This document shows positions 47,423 to 57,876 of a DNA stretch of 64,000 nt, piece after piece. Numbering within the stretch: position 1 is the first letter of the stretch; each line of letters opens with the position of its first letter. The stretch is from CAWDYA01 sp963806495 (GTDB taxonomy: Bacteria; Acidobacteriota; Polarisedimenticolia; JACPZX01; DASXTC01). The DNA is taken from the NCBI GenBank assembly GCA_963806495.1, contig CAWDYA010000011.1, forward strand, positions 1-64,000. The letters run 5' to 3'. The translations under genes were made by a program, and so were the position numbers. The notes below the pieces were generated by a model. The model was not told where the DNA came from and ran no database searches. It saw only the letters and a list, made by a program, of their open reading frames with translations.

Positions 47423-50007
47423 TCAGGGTAGGAGCTCGTTCTGTGTCTCGATGTCGCAGGGGTCCAGGGCGGTGATCCTGTAGAAGTACACCTGGCCCGG
47501 GAACGGGACCCCGGTGTCAGTGTACTGGCTGTCGACGATGCCGTCGAGGTCCAGGTCGTTGTTGGCCGCGTTCAGGGTGATCAGCGGCGTGAGGCTGCCC
47601 GGCGCAGCGAACCCCGACGGATCGGTCTCGCGGTATACCCGGTAGGAAACGGCGCCCCGCACGAACGCCCAGTCGATCAGGTTGCCTCCCGGCATGTTCA
47701 GCGTGTCACCCACAGGGGCGGGAGGGGTCGTGTCGGACGTGTTCTTGGTGGCGACCGCGAGCCGCTTCGACAGGTTGAGCTCCCGGTTGACGGGTGTCTG
47801 CGAGTCGATCGCCCTCACGATGTAGAGAAACTCCGGGTCGGACCCGCTGCTGGTGAAGGCCGTGTCGATATACGACAGCTCGGGCGTGGTCACCACACGA
47901 TTGGCGGCCGACGGGATGAAATCCGCGTAGTTGACGCATGGCGGGTTAGACCCCGGGGCCGGATCGCACCCGAACTTGTACACCTCGTACTTGACCGGCG
48001 GTGTCAGATCGTCCGCCGCCGGGTTCCAGTCGACGATGACACTGCGGACGCAGTCGAGCGGGCTCTGCGCCGACTGGGCGCCGACGGTGGTCAGCCAGAC
48101 GGGCGGCCTGTTGTCCCTGTACCGGTAGCCGCTCGGGATCGAGGCGGTGCTGTTGTCCGGGTTGGTCACCGTGACGGTGACGGAGATCGCCCCGCGAGGC
48201 GGCGGCTGGGCCAGGATCCGCGTGGAAGAGACATAGATCGTGGTCGTGGCTTCGGGCGTCCCGAAGTTGACCCGTGCGCCGGGGTCGAAGCCCGTCCCCC
48301 GCAGCAGCACCCAGTCGGTGCCGTCCATGTTCCCGCTGTTCGGGTCGAGCCTCAGGAGCTGCAGCGGGTCGGCCGAATCGGGGGGGATCAGGGGTAGTGC
48401 ATTCCCATGTCCACGAGCCCGGTATCGGCCATGCCGTCCGCCGAGGTGGTCAGCCCCTCGTTGCCTGCCGCCGCGACCTGATCGCTGCCCGCATCCACGG
48501 CGCCGCTCACCGGAACGTTCGGGTCGTTCTGCGCCAGGTAGTACGGCCCGCGCAGCCCCTTCCTGAAGAGAGGATCCTCGGAGATGTTGCCGGTGCCGGA
48601 CGGCACGCCGCCGCCGGTGTCGGTGAACGACAGCGGGATCGGCCCGAACCGATCGCCGGACATGTTGTCCCAGACGATCAGGTCCGTCGCGCTGAACGTC
48701 GGCTCGGTGAGGACGCCGGGGTCGAATGCCAGGCCTGCGTTCTGGAAGGCGCTGTTGGAGGCGATGGTGCTCCCGGAGAGCGTGCCGTCCAGACGCCCCA
48801 GCCCCACGACCGAGAATCCGCCGCCGTTGCCCGTGGCGATATTCCCGAACACGAGATTGTTGTCGGCCCGCAGATCCACCCGGTCGGTCTGCGTGGAGAG
48901 GTTCAGATCGATCCCGGCCCCGGCCATGGCCCGGTTGCCGGCGACCGTGTTGCCCGCCATGCGCAGGCTCATGTTGTTGTAGCCGTAAAAGCTGTTGGTC
49001 TGGAACGCCACACCGCCGCCGCGTGACCGGAACGTCCGGTTTCCCACGATGTAGTTGTCGCTGATCGCCACGTCGATGCTCTGCCCCGACGTGTACAGCG
49101 GATAGATGGTGATGCCGCCACCGGGCCCGCCGAACGCACGGTTGCCGATGATCACGTTGTTGTTGATCGCCACACGCCCGCCGTACGCCGGGGTGAACCC
49201 GATGTAGACGGCGCCGGCCATCGAGGACGTGACGTTACCGACGATGACGCTGTTGCTCAGCACGGTCTGATCGCCGACGAACTCGATCGAGCCGCCGCTG
49301 CTTCCGTCACGCAGGCCGTTGATGAAGGTCAGCCCGTCGACCACCACCTTCGCGTCGAGGCCGAAGCTGCGCAGGTTGAATCCGAACTGGCCGGAATCGA
49401 CCTCGCTGACGTTGACATCCGGGTTACGCGTCGTGAAGGTCAGATCGTATCCCCCGGCCAGCACGGTGCCGTTTGGCACCGGGAGCATGTTGTCTCCGAA
49501 TCGTCCGGATGTGACCAGGATCAGGTTGGTGAGGGACCCCGAAGCCTGATCGATCCCGGCCCGGATCGTCCTCTTGGCGTTGGCGGGCGAGGAGCCGTTG
49601 TTGGAATCGCTGCCCATGGAGGAGACGTAGATCTTCGTGTCGGTGTAGATGAACGGGTACAGGTCGTCGGACGCGCCTCCCGGATTGGTCACCACCACGC
49701 GTGCGATCTTGCCTGCGGCCGACGTGGGCGCCTGCACCGTCAGCGTCCGGGAGTTCACCCATGTGACCGCGGCGGACACTCCGTCGAAGGTGACCGTGAC
49801 GGCCGGGTCGAACCCGATCCCCCGGATGGTCGAGACCGCGGACGCCGGCGCCGTGCTCTTCGGGACCCAGGCCGGATAGATCGACAGAGCCTCCATCGCG
49901 GAGGCCGGAGCGGCCAGCAGCACCGAGGCCGTGAGGGCCAGGATGACGGCCCTCAGAGCCGGGGCCTGTGCCCTCGCCGTCTTCTTGGCGGCGTGTGTGA
50001 TCGACAT
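47423..50007 (-). CDS. Secreted beta-helix protein with IPT/TIG and FN3-like domains, one frameshift
   Basis: A signal peptide (about residues 1-37) leads into an IPT/TIG-like domain (IRGIGFDPAVTVTFDGVSA). A long parallel beta-helix follows, seen as repeated VIVGNVTSS, NNVIIGNRAFGG and DNYIVGNRTF turns. The frame closes at TGA 48388 after MGMHYP. The next frame continues as LIPPDSADPLQLLRLD, then a second IPT/TIG domain (LLRGTGFDPGARVNFG) and FN3-like repeats to 47423. A missing C in a CCCC run explains the break, so I treat it as one protein of about 861 residues, likely a surface protein. Confidence 0.78.
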
Positions 50008-50122
50008 GAGCCGGGGAATACCTCTCTGGCCCGCGCCGTCACCGCGGGCGCAGGGTTATTCGGTCATATACGGGCAGATGGGTGGCGGGTCAAGGGGTGA
50101 GATCCCGCCTCCGGCAGGTGAT

Positions 50123-50905
50123 TCAGCCGAGCAGATACGTGTAGAACGGGCTGAAGGCGCTGACCACCCGGATGACCTCCTCGGAGAACCTGGGGTCGTC
50201 CGGGGCGGCCTGGTACGGCTGGATCTTCTCACGATACTGCCGTCTCGGGTCGTCCAGCTCGGTGAAGTACGGCACGAAGAACCTCAGCTCGAGGTTGAAC
50301 CGGTGATTGAGCCGCTCGCTGACCAGCTCCTTCATGAGGACGTACCAGGAGGATGCCGCCTTGAAATAGCGGTTCTCCGCCTCGGGAACGTCGAAACCGA
50401 AGATCGTGTCCACCTTGAACATCCCCTCGCCGTCCTCGACCACCTTCTGGCCGCCGATGTCGTGCCGGTGGCGCATGTGCACCCACAGCTCGGGGACCTC
50501 GGTCCGGATGGCGCGGAGCATTTCGAGGAACTTGTCCTTGTCGCGGGCGAGGCTGTTGAACCGCTCCCACTGCCGGTTCTTCGCGTGGTTCGGCACCGCG
50601 AGGCCGATCTCGAACGCGTGATGACGGAATCCGAGGCTGAAATGGCAGTTCTCGCTGTAGGGCTCCCCGTCCACGAAATAGACATCCCACGCCTCGTCGG
50701 GAAGCGTGGCGACGACGCTGTCGCGGTACCTGAGGCGGATCCCGAGGGTCTGCTGATGAATGTTACGGATCTTGGGCTCGGCGGAGGCCATCAACTCGCG
50801 CAGCTCGGCCGCCGTCTCCGACTGGATGGCCGGATACTTCTCCGCCCATCTCCTGGCTCCTCTGTAAACCACTGCTGCATCACGAGCCACTGGAATTGCC
50901 CCCAT
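50123..50905 (-). CDS. Hypothetical soluble protein (260 aa)
   Basis: This is a cytoplasmic-looking protein rich in aromatic and charged residues, with no signal peptide. Segments such as HFSLGFRHHAFEIGLAVPNHAKN and WVHMRHRHDIGGQKVVEDGEG may hold an active site (clustered His/Arg). I do not recognise the family. The ATG at 50905 has no Shine-Dalgarno, and TATACT occurs 50 bases upstream. The gene is separate from the TPR gene upstream. Confidence 0.6.
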   Translation of the reverse strand: MGAIPVARDAAVVYRGARRWAEKYPAIQSETAAELRELMASAEPKIRNIHQQTLGIRLRYRDSVVATLPDEAWDVYFVDGEPYSENCHFSLGFRHHAFEIGLAVPNHAKNRQWERFNSLARDKDKFLEMLRAIRTEVPELWVHMRHRHDIGGQKVVEDGEGMFKVDTIFGFDVPEAENRYFKAASSWYVLMKELVSERLNHRFNLELRFFVPYFTELDDPRRQYREKIQPYQAAPDDPRFSEEVIRVVSAFSPFYTYLLG

Positions 50906-50983
50906 GCGACTGGAATTGGATTCAGGACGAACAGGATTTCACGAACGGGGTCCAGTATAACATAAAGGACCACGGACCCCGGC

Positions 50984-52673
50984 TCAGCCCCCCGAGAGCA
51001 TTCTGAGGCGGCTGAGCGCGTCCTCCACCTCGGGAGGCGGCGGAATCCGCCTTCCCCCACAGGTAGACGAACTGCATCAGCCGGCGCCGCGCCTCCTGCT
51101 TCCGCCCGAGGCTGTCCAGGGCGGCGCCCGAGTAGTACAGCGCCATGACCGTGATGACGGGCTCATTGAGGCCCCGGATCCCGAGCGCCCGGATCTGCTC
51201 GAATGCCTGCAGCGCGTCTTCGGGGCGGCGGGCGGCGAGGTAGGCACGCCCCAGCGCGTCGAGGAAATAGGCGTCGGCGTGCGAGACGACGCAGTCCACG
51301 GCGAGAGGACGCTCGAGGTTCCACGCATCGCGGAGATCGTCCACCGCCCGTGTGGCCTGGCCGGACGCCAGGGCCATCTCTCCGACCATCAGCCGGCGCC
51401 ACGGCTCGGTCCAGCCCGGGCGGGAGCGGTGGCTCTCCTTGGCCAGACGGTTGACCACCCGCTGTGCGAGGGCCGGCTCGCCCGACTGGAGGTGATTCAG
51501 GCCGAGGGCGTATTCCAGCACCGGCTGGGCTCCCCCGGCCTGCTGCGCCGCCTCCAGGGCGGAGGCAGCCTCCCGATGGCGTCCCTGGACGGCGCGCACC
51601 CTCCCGGCCAGCAGGTAGAACAGCGCCTTGCGGTTGCTCTCCCACGGGGCCGGGGCGAACTCCGCCCCGCGCTCGAAGTGACGCTCCGCGGAGGAGAACC
51701 TCCCCATGTAGACGTCATTGAGCCCGGCGTGGAGGTGTGTGATCAGGTTGGCGGCGGCGCTGTCGTGCTGGGTATCCGGGTCGTACATCGCGGCGATCTG
51801 CTCATGCTGCCCGGTCAGGAGGAACGCGGGAGCCAGCCCCTGCACGAACACGTCCTCTCCACGGCGGACCACCTCGTCGGCCGCTTCAATCGCGTCGGCG
51901 TACTCCCCACGTGCGATCCGCACCCGCCCGACCTCCGAAATCGCCTCGATCATGTCGGGGTGCGTCGCCAGCCGCTCGTTGGCCTTGTTCAGCGCGTAGT
52001 TGGTCATCCCCTTGAGCTCGTATGCATCCATCAGCCGATCCCGCACGAAGGGGGTGTCGAGCCCGCCGTCGATCGCGAGCTCGAGGTGCGCGATCGTCTC
52101 GTCGGGGTCGAAGTACTCGCACGAGCATGAGGCGAGCATCCCGGCCAGATAGTGCAGGTCGGGGTCCGACGGGTTCGCGGCCAGCGCATCGTCGAGCGAG
52201 GCATTGGCCAGATCGAACGCCCCCTGGATGAAGTGGGAGAGCGGCACGGCGGCAGTGCGGTACGGGTCGGGAAGATGCTCCTTCGCCGCGAGGGCCGCGT
52301 CGATGCCGCGTCTGGCCTCGGCTTCGTGCGAAAGCATGGTGCTGACGAGGGCGAGCCGGTATCCGGCCGGGGCGAACGCGGGGTCGAGGCCGAGCGCCCT
52401 TCGGAAGCGTGCGGCCGCCTGCACGGGCAGGGTCGTCGACAGAGCCACGCCTTGCTCGTAGGCCGCGTACGCCTCCGCGGAGGCGGTGAGCTGCCGGTCC
52501 ATGGCCGGATCGCGCGGCGCCGCGGGTGCCCGATCCGCGGACGCCGTGCCTGCTGTGACGGGGGCGGAACCGGCGGGGGGGCTCTCGGGCCCGCCCGGTG
52601 CCCCGTTTCCGCACGCCGGCGCGACCGCCAGGGCGGCTGCGGCCAGGTATGTAATGTGTCGTGGCGCGTGCAT
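50984..52673 (-). CDS. Secreted TPR-repeat lipoprotein-like protein, frameshifted near its end
   Basis: The start at 52673 follows GGGAGGGAG. The signal ends AVAPACGNG, a possible lipidated Cys. A Pro/Ala linker is followed by about ten TPR-type repeats, such as AAARFRRALGLDPAFAPAGYRLALV. Uncorrected, the frame runs to 50922 with an unlikely tail. Removing one C near 51035 gives a natural ending (SAASEVEDALSRLRMLSGG) with TGA at 50984. It is probably a cell-envelope scaffold. Confidence 0.72.
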
Positions 52674-52793
52674 GGGCTCCCTCCCGGCCACCGGCCGATC
52701 CGGCGTCGAATGGTATCCGATGCCCGGGGGGGTCGCAACACCCGGAGGGCGCGGGATCCCGTGATATACTCGCGCTCCAGGAGGGCCTGCCCC

Positions 52794-53075
52794 ATGTCCA
52801 GGATCGTCGAGTACGTGGTCGAGAAGAAGGGTCTCGGACCCACAACCTACTTCATCGCCTGCCGCGAGGAGGGAGGAGCGTGGGTCGCGGGGTTCTTTCC
52901 GGCCTATATGGCGCCCGATCCCGACGAGGACAGCGAGGACATGATCTTCGACCTCGCGAACCCCGACCACACCGTCTCCGCGGCAACCCGCGAGGAAGCG
53001 GAGGACGAGATCCGCAAGTGGATCGAGGCGACTTACCAGATCATCGAACGCCGCACCGAGCGCAAGCCGCTCTGA
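52794..53075 (+). CDS. Small conserved-looking hypothetical protein (93 aa)
   Basis: The ATG at 52794 has GGAGGG ten bases upstream and TATACT at 52765. The sequence is acidic and single-domain: EYVVEKKGLGPTTYFIACRE, then GFFPAYMAPDPDEDSEDMIF, and a helical end EAEDEIRKWIEATYQIIE. I recognise no family. It is divergent from the TPR gene and convergent with the next small gene. Confidence 0.65.
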   Translation: MSRIVEYVVEKKGLGPTTYFIACREEGGAWVAGFFPAYMAPDPDEDSEDMIFDLANPDHTVSAATREEAEDEIRKWIEATYQIIERRTERKPL

Positions 53076-53105
53076 ACGGACGGTGGACACCGGCGTGTGA
53101 GCCGG

Positions 53106-53504
53106 CTACCCGACGATCCTCACCTCGGTTCCCACGAGCTCGCGATGGAACCGCTCCAGCTCCCTGTCGTCGTACTCGTCCCACCCCATGCATGTGTCAT
53201 GCTCGACGGTCTGTGCGTCGCACGACATCGGCACGGCATTGACGATCTGCCTGGCCAGCTGCCAGCGGTTGGCGAGATCCTCGAGCTCGTCGCGCCCCAT
53301 CCCGGGGTTGCGCTTCAGGAGCCAGGAGTAACGCCTCTTCATCTCCTCGTCCGAGTACTGTGCGAAGCCGCGGCAATAGATCCCCTTCTCGGCGGCCACG
53401 CGGCACATCGAATGCTCGTCGTCGACCAGCTCGAGCAACCGCACCCGGATCGCCGCGACCACATCCTCGCGGGACATCTCGGGAACATCCTGTGACGGGC
53501 TCAC
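53106..53504 (-). CDS. Hypothetical four-cysteine protein (132 aa)
   Basis: GTG 53504 follows AAGGAGG. Cysteines occur in SMCRVAAEKGIYCRGF and later in MSCDAQTVEHDTCMGW, so a bound metal or cluster is possible. KRRYSWLLKRNPGMGRDELEDLANRW is a strong amphipathic region. The start overlaps the end of the mechanosensitive channel gene by four bases, so it is translationally coupled to the channel. Function is unknown. Confidence 0.65.
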   Translation of the reverse strand: MSPSQDVPEMSREDVVAAIRVRLLELVDDEHSMCRVAAEKGIYCRGFAQYSDEEMKRRYSWLLKRNPGMGRDELEDLANRWQLARQIVNAVPMSCDAQTVEHDTCMGWDEYDDRELERFHRELVGTEVRIVG

Positions 53505-54601
53505 GACTCGCCTCCTTGTGTGTGAAGAGTCCGTTCGGGGAACAGGTGCACGTCGCGTTGCGGGAACGGTATCTGAATCCCCTCCTCCCGAAACGCGTCC
53601 ACGATGGCGTAGTTCAGGTTGCTGACGAATCGTCGCGGCTTGTCCAGCAGCGAACTGGTGAACACCATCAGCTCCATCTCGAACGCGCTGTCTCCGAACT
53701 CCTTGAATCGGACCCAGGGCGCCGGCTGCTTCATCACGTTCTCGTCCCGCTCGGCCACGCCCAGCAGGACCCGCTCGACCTGCTTTGGGTCGCTCTCGTA
53801 CGCGACCCCCACCGGAACCCCGAACCGGCGGATCTTCTGCCCGTAGCTCCAGTTGACCACGTTCGAGTTCACCAGGTTGGCGTTCGGTACGATGATCGCC
53901 ACGTAGTCGTTGGTCAGGACCGTGGTGGATCGCATCCCGATGGAGATCACCTGCCCGTTGATGCCGTCGAGCTCGATCCGATCGCCGATCCGGAAAGGTC
54001 TCTCGAACAGGATGGTCAGGCCCGCCGCCAGGTTCGCCGCGACGCCCTGGAGCCCGAACCCGGCGCCGATTCCGAGCGTACCCGCGGCGACGGCCAGAAC
54101 GCTCAGGTCGAAGCCGGCCGCCTGCAGCCCCACCAGCAGGCCCAGCGCCGCCACCACGTACCCCGCGCCGGCGGCGATCGCGCGTTGCAGCGCGATGTCG
54201 ACGTTGGTCTTGGAAAGGACACGCTGGAGGAGAAAGCGCCGGAACAGATGCGCGAGCCCCCCCAGGAAGCCGAGATACAGGACCACCTTGATGATCGACC
54301 AGAGGGTGATCTCGCTGCTGCCTATGGTGGCGATCGGGATCGACAGCCGGCGCGCTAGCTCGGCGGAAACGTCGCCGACGGCCTGCTGTACCTGCGGCCA
54401 CAGGGACACGAGCAGTCCCAGGCCGGTGAAGCCGGCCAGCCCGGCCACCACCGTCAGGATGACACGGGTCGGGGTGCGCAGCCGCGAGGTCGCCTGCCAC
54501 AGGACGTAGAGCAGCAGCAGCAGGAAGATCCCGCCGAGGAGGTAGATCACACCGCCCACAAGGATGGTCGGATCCCCGGCCACCGCTGTTCCGTTCGTCA
54601 T
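53501..54601 (-). CDS. MscS-type mechanosensitive ion channel
   Basis: A 366-residue protein with about five membrane helices, then the MscS pore and beta domain: LAVAAGTLGIGAGFGLQGVAANLAAGLTILFERPF and GDRIELDGINGQVISIGMRST. The C-terminal alpha-beta domain follows (VGVAYESDPKQVERVLLGVA). It opens under membrane tension to release osmolytes. TACGAT lies eight bases before the ATG and no Shine-Dalgarno is present, consistent with a leaderless start. Confidence 0.9.
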   Translation of the reverse strand: MTNGTAVAGDPTILVGGVIYLLGGIFLLLLLYVLWQATSRLRTPTRVILTVVAGLAGFTGLGLLVSLWPQVQQAVGDVSAELARRLSIPIATIGSSEITLWSIIKVVLYLGFLGGLAHLFRRFLLQRVLSKTNVDIALQRAIAAGAGYVVAALGLLVGLQAAGFDLSVLAVAAGTLGIGAGFGLQGVAANLAAGLTILFERPFRIGDRIELDGINGQVISIGMRSTTVLTNDYVAIIVPNANLVNSNVVNWSYGQKIRRFGVPVGVAYESDPKQVERVLLGVAERDENVMKQPAPWVRFKEFGDSAFEMELMVFTSSLLDKPRRFVSNLNYAIVDAFREEGIQIPFPQRDVHLFPERTLHTQGGES

Positions 54602-54685
54602 GGTGGTTCATCGTATCATGGCCGCCGCGCTTGATGGGCCGGGCGAGCCGGGGTTAAGATGTCCGTATCGATAGGAGGATGAGCC

Positions 54686-55942
54686 ATGAAACCGGCGCGA
54701 GCGACGTACATCGTCGGCGGCGAGCACACCCCGTTCATCGGCAAGTTCCACCCTGACTACATCTGGAAGGGGCACCCCGACTTCGGGAAGAAGAAGAACC
54801 CGACGATCGACGAGCAGCTGCACAAGGCGGCCCGGATGGCCCTGGACAGCACCCGCGTGCCCGCCGGCGCGATCCAGAAGGGGTTCGTGGGGAACTTCAC
54901 CGGGGAGATCTTCGTCCAGCAGGGGCACCTCAACGCGCTGCTGGCCGCCGCGCACCCCGACTTCGCTCTCAAGCCGTTCTCGCGTCTCGAGGGAGCCTGC
55001 GCTTCGGGCGGTCTCGCCCTGCTCGCCGGCACCGACGCGATCTCGGCCGGATGCGACGTCGTGCTGGTGGCCGGCGTCGAGGTCCAGACGACCCTGTCGG
55101 CCAAGGACGGCGCCGACGCGCTCGCCCGCGCCGCTCACTACGCCACCGAGCGGGGGATCGATCCGTTCACCTTCCCCTGCATGTTCGCCCGCCGGATGCG
55201 GGCCTACTGCGAGAAGCACGGCGTGACGCCCGAAGATCTCGCGCCGATCGTCGTCAAGGCCTATGACAACGCGTCGAAGAACCCGAAGGCGCACATGCGC
55301 GCCTTCCGGATGACGCTCGACCAAGCGAAAACCGCATCGGACCGCAACCCGAAGTTCCTGGAGAACCCGCAATACAAGGACTGGCTCAAGGTAAGCGACT
55401 GCTCGCAGGTGAGCGATGGCGCCTCCGCGCTGATCCTGATGTCCGAGAAGGGGCTGGCCGCCCACGGTCTGAGCCGGAGCGACGCGGTCGAGCTGGTGGC
55501 CTACGGTCATGCCGTGGCGCCGCTCAACGGCGAGAGGGACTACACGGAGCTGACGACGACCGCGGCCGCGGCGCGCGAGGCGTACCGTGACTCCGGCGTC
55601 CTGCCCGCCGACCTGCAGGTGGCGGAGGTCCACGACTGCTTCAGCATCGCCGAGCTGGAGATGTACGAGGCGCTCGGCCTGGCACCCGAGGGGCACGGTC
55701 TCGATCTCGTGCGCGAGGGCGCAACCACGCTGACGGGTCGGATCCCGGTCAATACCGGCGGCGGCCTGATGGCCTTCGGCCATCCCGTGGGTGCCACCGG
55801 CGTGAAGCAGGCTCTGGAGATCTACCGCCAGATGCGCGGCCTGTCGGGGGATTACCAGCTTCCGCGCCGGCCCGCGGTCGGCCTCGCGGCCAACATGGGC
55901 GGCGACGACAGGACGGCGGTCGTCACGGTCTATCGCGGCTGA
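54686..55942 (+). CDS. Thiolase-family acyltransferase
   Basis: The 418-residue thiolase starts at ATG 54686 after AGGAGG. The nucleophile Cys105 is in EGACASGGLALL. VHDCFSIAELEMYEALGL and NTGGGLMAFGHPVGATGV carry the catalytic His residues. The sequence is closer in look to SCP2-type thiolases than to FadA, and the second Cys of classic thiolases is not obvious in the last 30 residues. It likely cleaves or forms 3-ketoacyl-CoA; direction and chain length are unknown. Confidence 0.87.
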   Translation: MKPARATYIVGGEHTPFIGKFHPDYIWKGHPDFGKKKNPTIDEQLHKAARMALDSTRVPAGAIQKGFVGNFTGEIFVQQGHLNALLAAAHPDFALKPFSRLEGACASGGLALLAGTDAISAGCDVVLVAGVEVQTTLSAKDGADALARAAHYATERGIDPFTFPCMFARRMRAYCEKHGVTPEDLAPIVVKAYDNASKNPKAHMRAFRMTLDQAKTASDRNPKFLENPQYKDWLKVSDCSQVSDGASALILMSEKGLAAHGLSRSDAVELVAYGHAVAPLNGERDYTELTTTAAAAREAYRDSGVLPADLQVAEVHDCFSIAELEMYEALGLAPEGHGLDLVREGATTLTGRIPVNTGGGLMAFGHPVGATGVKQALEIYRQMRGLSGDYQLPRRPAVGLAANMGGDDRTAVVTVYRG

Positions 55943-56744
55943 GCGAGACCTCCCCGGCCGGGCCCGGACGGACAGCGTCCACGGCGAGGGTGCGCTCGAA
56001 GAAGGCGGTGATCGGCTCCGACAGCCTGCCGGGCCCGCGGGTGAGCATGTATTCCGCGTGCAGGCCTCCCTCGACCAGCAGCAGCTCGCGTGGCGGCCCC
56101 GCGCGTTCGTGGAGCAGGCGGGCGTGTCGAACGCCGGCCACCCAGTCGTTCGTCCCGTGGATCACGAGCAGGGGAATCGGGGACACGCCGGCCACGAAGT
56201 CGATCGCCCGTGCCCGGCGAAGGCGGGGCCATCCGACGCTCGCCCATCCTCCCCCGCCCTTCAGGAGCATCCCGAGATGTCTCGCGGCCAGGATGGGGCG
56301 GGGACGGACGCTCCAGGGCTCGAGACACGCCGGAGCCCCCACCGTGCAGAGGGCATCGGGTCTCGCCCCGTCCTCCTTCGTGCGGGCCGTGGCGGCGCTC
56401 ATGATGGCGATCGCGCCCCCGATGGAGAAGCCGACCACGCCCACGGCGGGATGGATGCAGTGGAGGAACGACACCAGGTCGGCGATGTCCCGCGGCTCCT
56501 CGCGACCCCAGGTGAAGCGGCCGGGAGCGCTCCCGTGACCGCGAAGGTCGGCCGAGACCACATCGAAGCGGCGCGACAGATCACGACAGAACCCGGCGAT
56601 CTCGGGCAGGCCCCGGTGCGCCAGCAGACCGTGCACCACGACGACGGCCGGGCATCCCGGCCCGGGGCCGGGGTAGAGGGTCCCCGTCCGAGACCCTCGA
56701 CGAGGAGGGGTACTCGATGGGGCGAGGCTCGCGCATCGCCCCAT
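55923..56744 (-). CDS. Alpha/beta hydrolase
   Basis: A 273-residue hydrolase: VVVVHGLLAHRG (oxyanion region), SADLRGHGSAPG, the nucleophile elbow GFSIGGAIA, and late acid and base candidates in VIHGTNDWVAG and VEGGLHAEYML. The substrate is unknown. Its N-terminal 30 residues are low-complexity, so the true start may be further in. The 3' end overlaps the convergent thiolase by 20 bases. Confidence 0.8.
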   Translation of the reverse strand: MGRCASLAPSSTPPRRGSRTGTLYPGPGPGCPAVVVVHGLLAHRGLPEIAGFCRDLSRRFDVVSADLRGHGSAPGRFTWGREEPRDIADLVSFLHCIHPAVGVVGFSIGGAIAIMSAATARTKEDGARPDALCTVGAPACLEPWSVRPRPILAARHLGMLLKGGGGWASVGWPRLRRARAIDFVAGVSPIPLLVIHGTNDWVAGVRHARLLHERAGPPRELLLVEGGLHAEYMLTRGPGRLSEPITAFFERTLAVDAVRPGPAGEVSLSRDRP

Positions 56745-56773
56745 GCTATCCCACGAGCCCCGTGCCGCGCGGA

Positions 56774-57457
56774 TCAGTCGATCGATCCGCCCAGCTCAAT
56801 CGCCTCGCCCCGGATGTCATTCATCCGGTTCTCGTATTTCTCGATCGTGAGGTTCAGCTCGCGCAGACGATCCTCGAGCTCCCGGATCCGGCGCGCCTCG
56901 GCGTTGTCCTCGCCGGCGTAGCCGGTCTGCTTCGATCTCATCTCGTCGAGCTGCTTTTCGAGCGACGCCTTCTCCCCGGCGCTCTGGTCCCGCAGCCCCT
57001 GCAGCTTGGCATACTCGCGCTGGAGATTGATCAGGCCTTCCTGATCGTGGACTTTCTTCGCCTCGGGGTTCAGCGTCTTGTCCGGCTGGGCCTGATCGGC
57101 GGATCTGGCTCCTCCGACGATCCGGACGTCGATCGGCTTGGTTGACTGCGCCGGCTTCTTCTCTTCGACGAGCCTGGTATCGGCGGGTACGGCAAGCAGC
57201 CGGCGCGCAGGATTGGCCGCCTCGGTTCGCGCCCAGTCGATCTGATCCTCCTGGATCACGGCCAGCTGGTGATGAGGGCTGAGCCGCAGGAACGCCTGCA
57301 GTCCCTTGACCTCCGGCTTCGCCTCGGCCTCGATGCGATGCCCGTCACGTGTGATGACCGTGTACGCGTCCGTGCCCTGGACACCCAGCAGCGCGCCGAA
57401 CAGCACTGCCGCCGACGCGATCACCCTTCGAGTCGTCCTTCCTGTCGGAGCCTTCAT
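56774..57457 (-). CDS. Secreted coiled-coil protein (227 aa)
   Basis: ATG 57457 follows AAGGAGAA. A signal peptide (about residues 1-31, ending near GTDA) is followed by YTVITRDGHRIEAEAKPEVKG, a short beta-domain seen in other secreted proteins of this kind. The last 90 residues form a long coiled coil (REYAKLQGLRDQSAGEKASL and onward). The start overlaps the PilZ gene stop by three bases, so it is coupled to a c-di-GMP sensor domain. Confidence 0.75.
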   Translation of the reverse strand: MKAPTGRTTRRVIASAAVLFGALLGVQGTDAYTVITRDGHRIEAEAKPEVKGLQAFLRLSPHHQLAVIQEDQIDWARTEAANPARRLLAVPADTRLVEEKKPAQSTKPIDVRIVGGARSADQAQPDKTLNPEAKKVHDQEGLINLQREYAKLQGLRDQSAGEKASLEKQLDEMRSKQTGYAGEDNAEARRIRELEDRLRELNLTIEKYENRMNDIRGEAIELGGSID

Positions 57458-57828
57458 CCCGTTCTCCTTATCTCCAGGTTCCTGAAGATGAATCGTCTCA
57501 GGGCCTCCCGGTCCTCGAGCTTCATCAGCATGAAGTAGAGGCCCGCGCGCCATTGGTCTCGCGATCGGCCGACCTCCTCGCTGTTCACCACGACCGCCTC
57601 GCACGCGATGGTTCGGGCCGGCTCGGGCGGCGCTGCGGGAAGCCGTATCACGACGCCCACCTGCGTCTTCAGGGGCAGGTTGATCGGGCTTCGGCACGCG
57701 GTCCCGCTCGCGCTGATGTCGACCGTTTCCATCGTGACGGTCTGGCCGTCGTTCCAGCGGGGCGTGACCTCGATCCGCATGCAGAGTCGGGCGCGTGGAT
57801 CGAGCCGGGGCTCTTCTCTACGGGGCAT
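57454..57828 (-). CDS. PilZ-domain protein (124 aa)
   Basis: A single PilZ beta-barrel: an Arg-rich start (EEPRLDPRARLCMRIEV), then the DISASGTACRSP motif that matches the D/NxSxxG signature, and VVIRLPAAPPEPARTIACEAVVV. It should bind c-di-GMP or be an inactive relative, since the N-terminal RxxxR is only roughly met. TATATT lies about ten bases upstream of the ATG. The two HD-GYP proteins to the right may degrade the same messenger. Confidence 0.8.
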   Translation of the reverse strand: MPRREEPRLDPRARLCMRIEVTPRWNDGQTVTMETVDISASGTACRSPINLPLKTQVGVVIRLPAAPPEPARTIACEAVVVNSEEVGRSRDQWRAGLYFMLMKLEDREALRRFIFRNLEIRRTG

Positions 57829-57876
57829 CGCGGGCGCGAATATAGGTTCCGCTTGAAGAACCGCGCAAGGAAGGCA

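Noticed and set aside
48370..48400. A seven-base C-run (minus strand) as a phase-variation switch of the surface protein
   Set aside because: The run lies after the premature stop, so slippage there would not restore the frame. A missing base in the C4 run before the stop is a simpler explanation.
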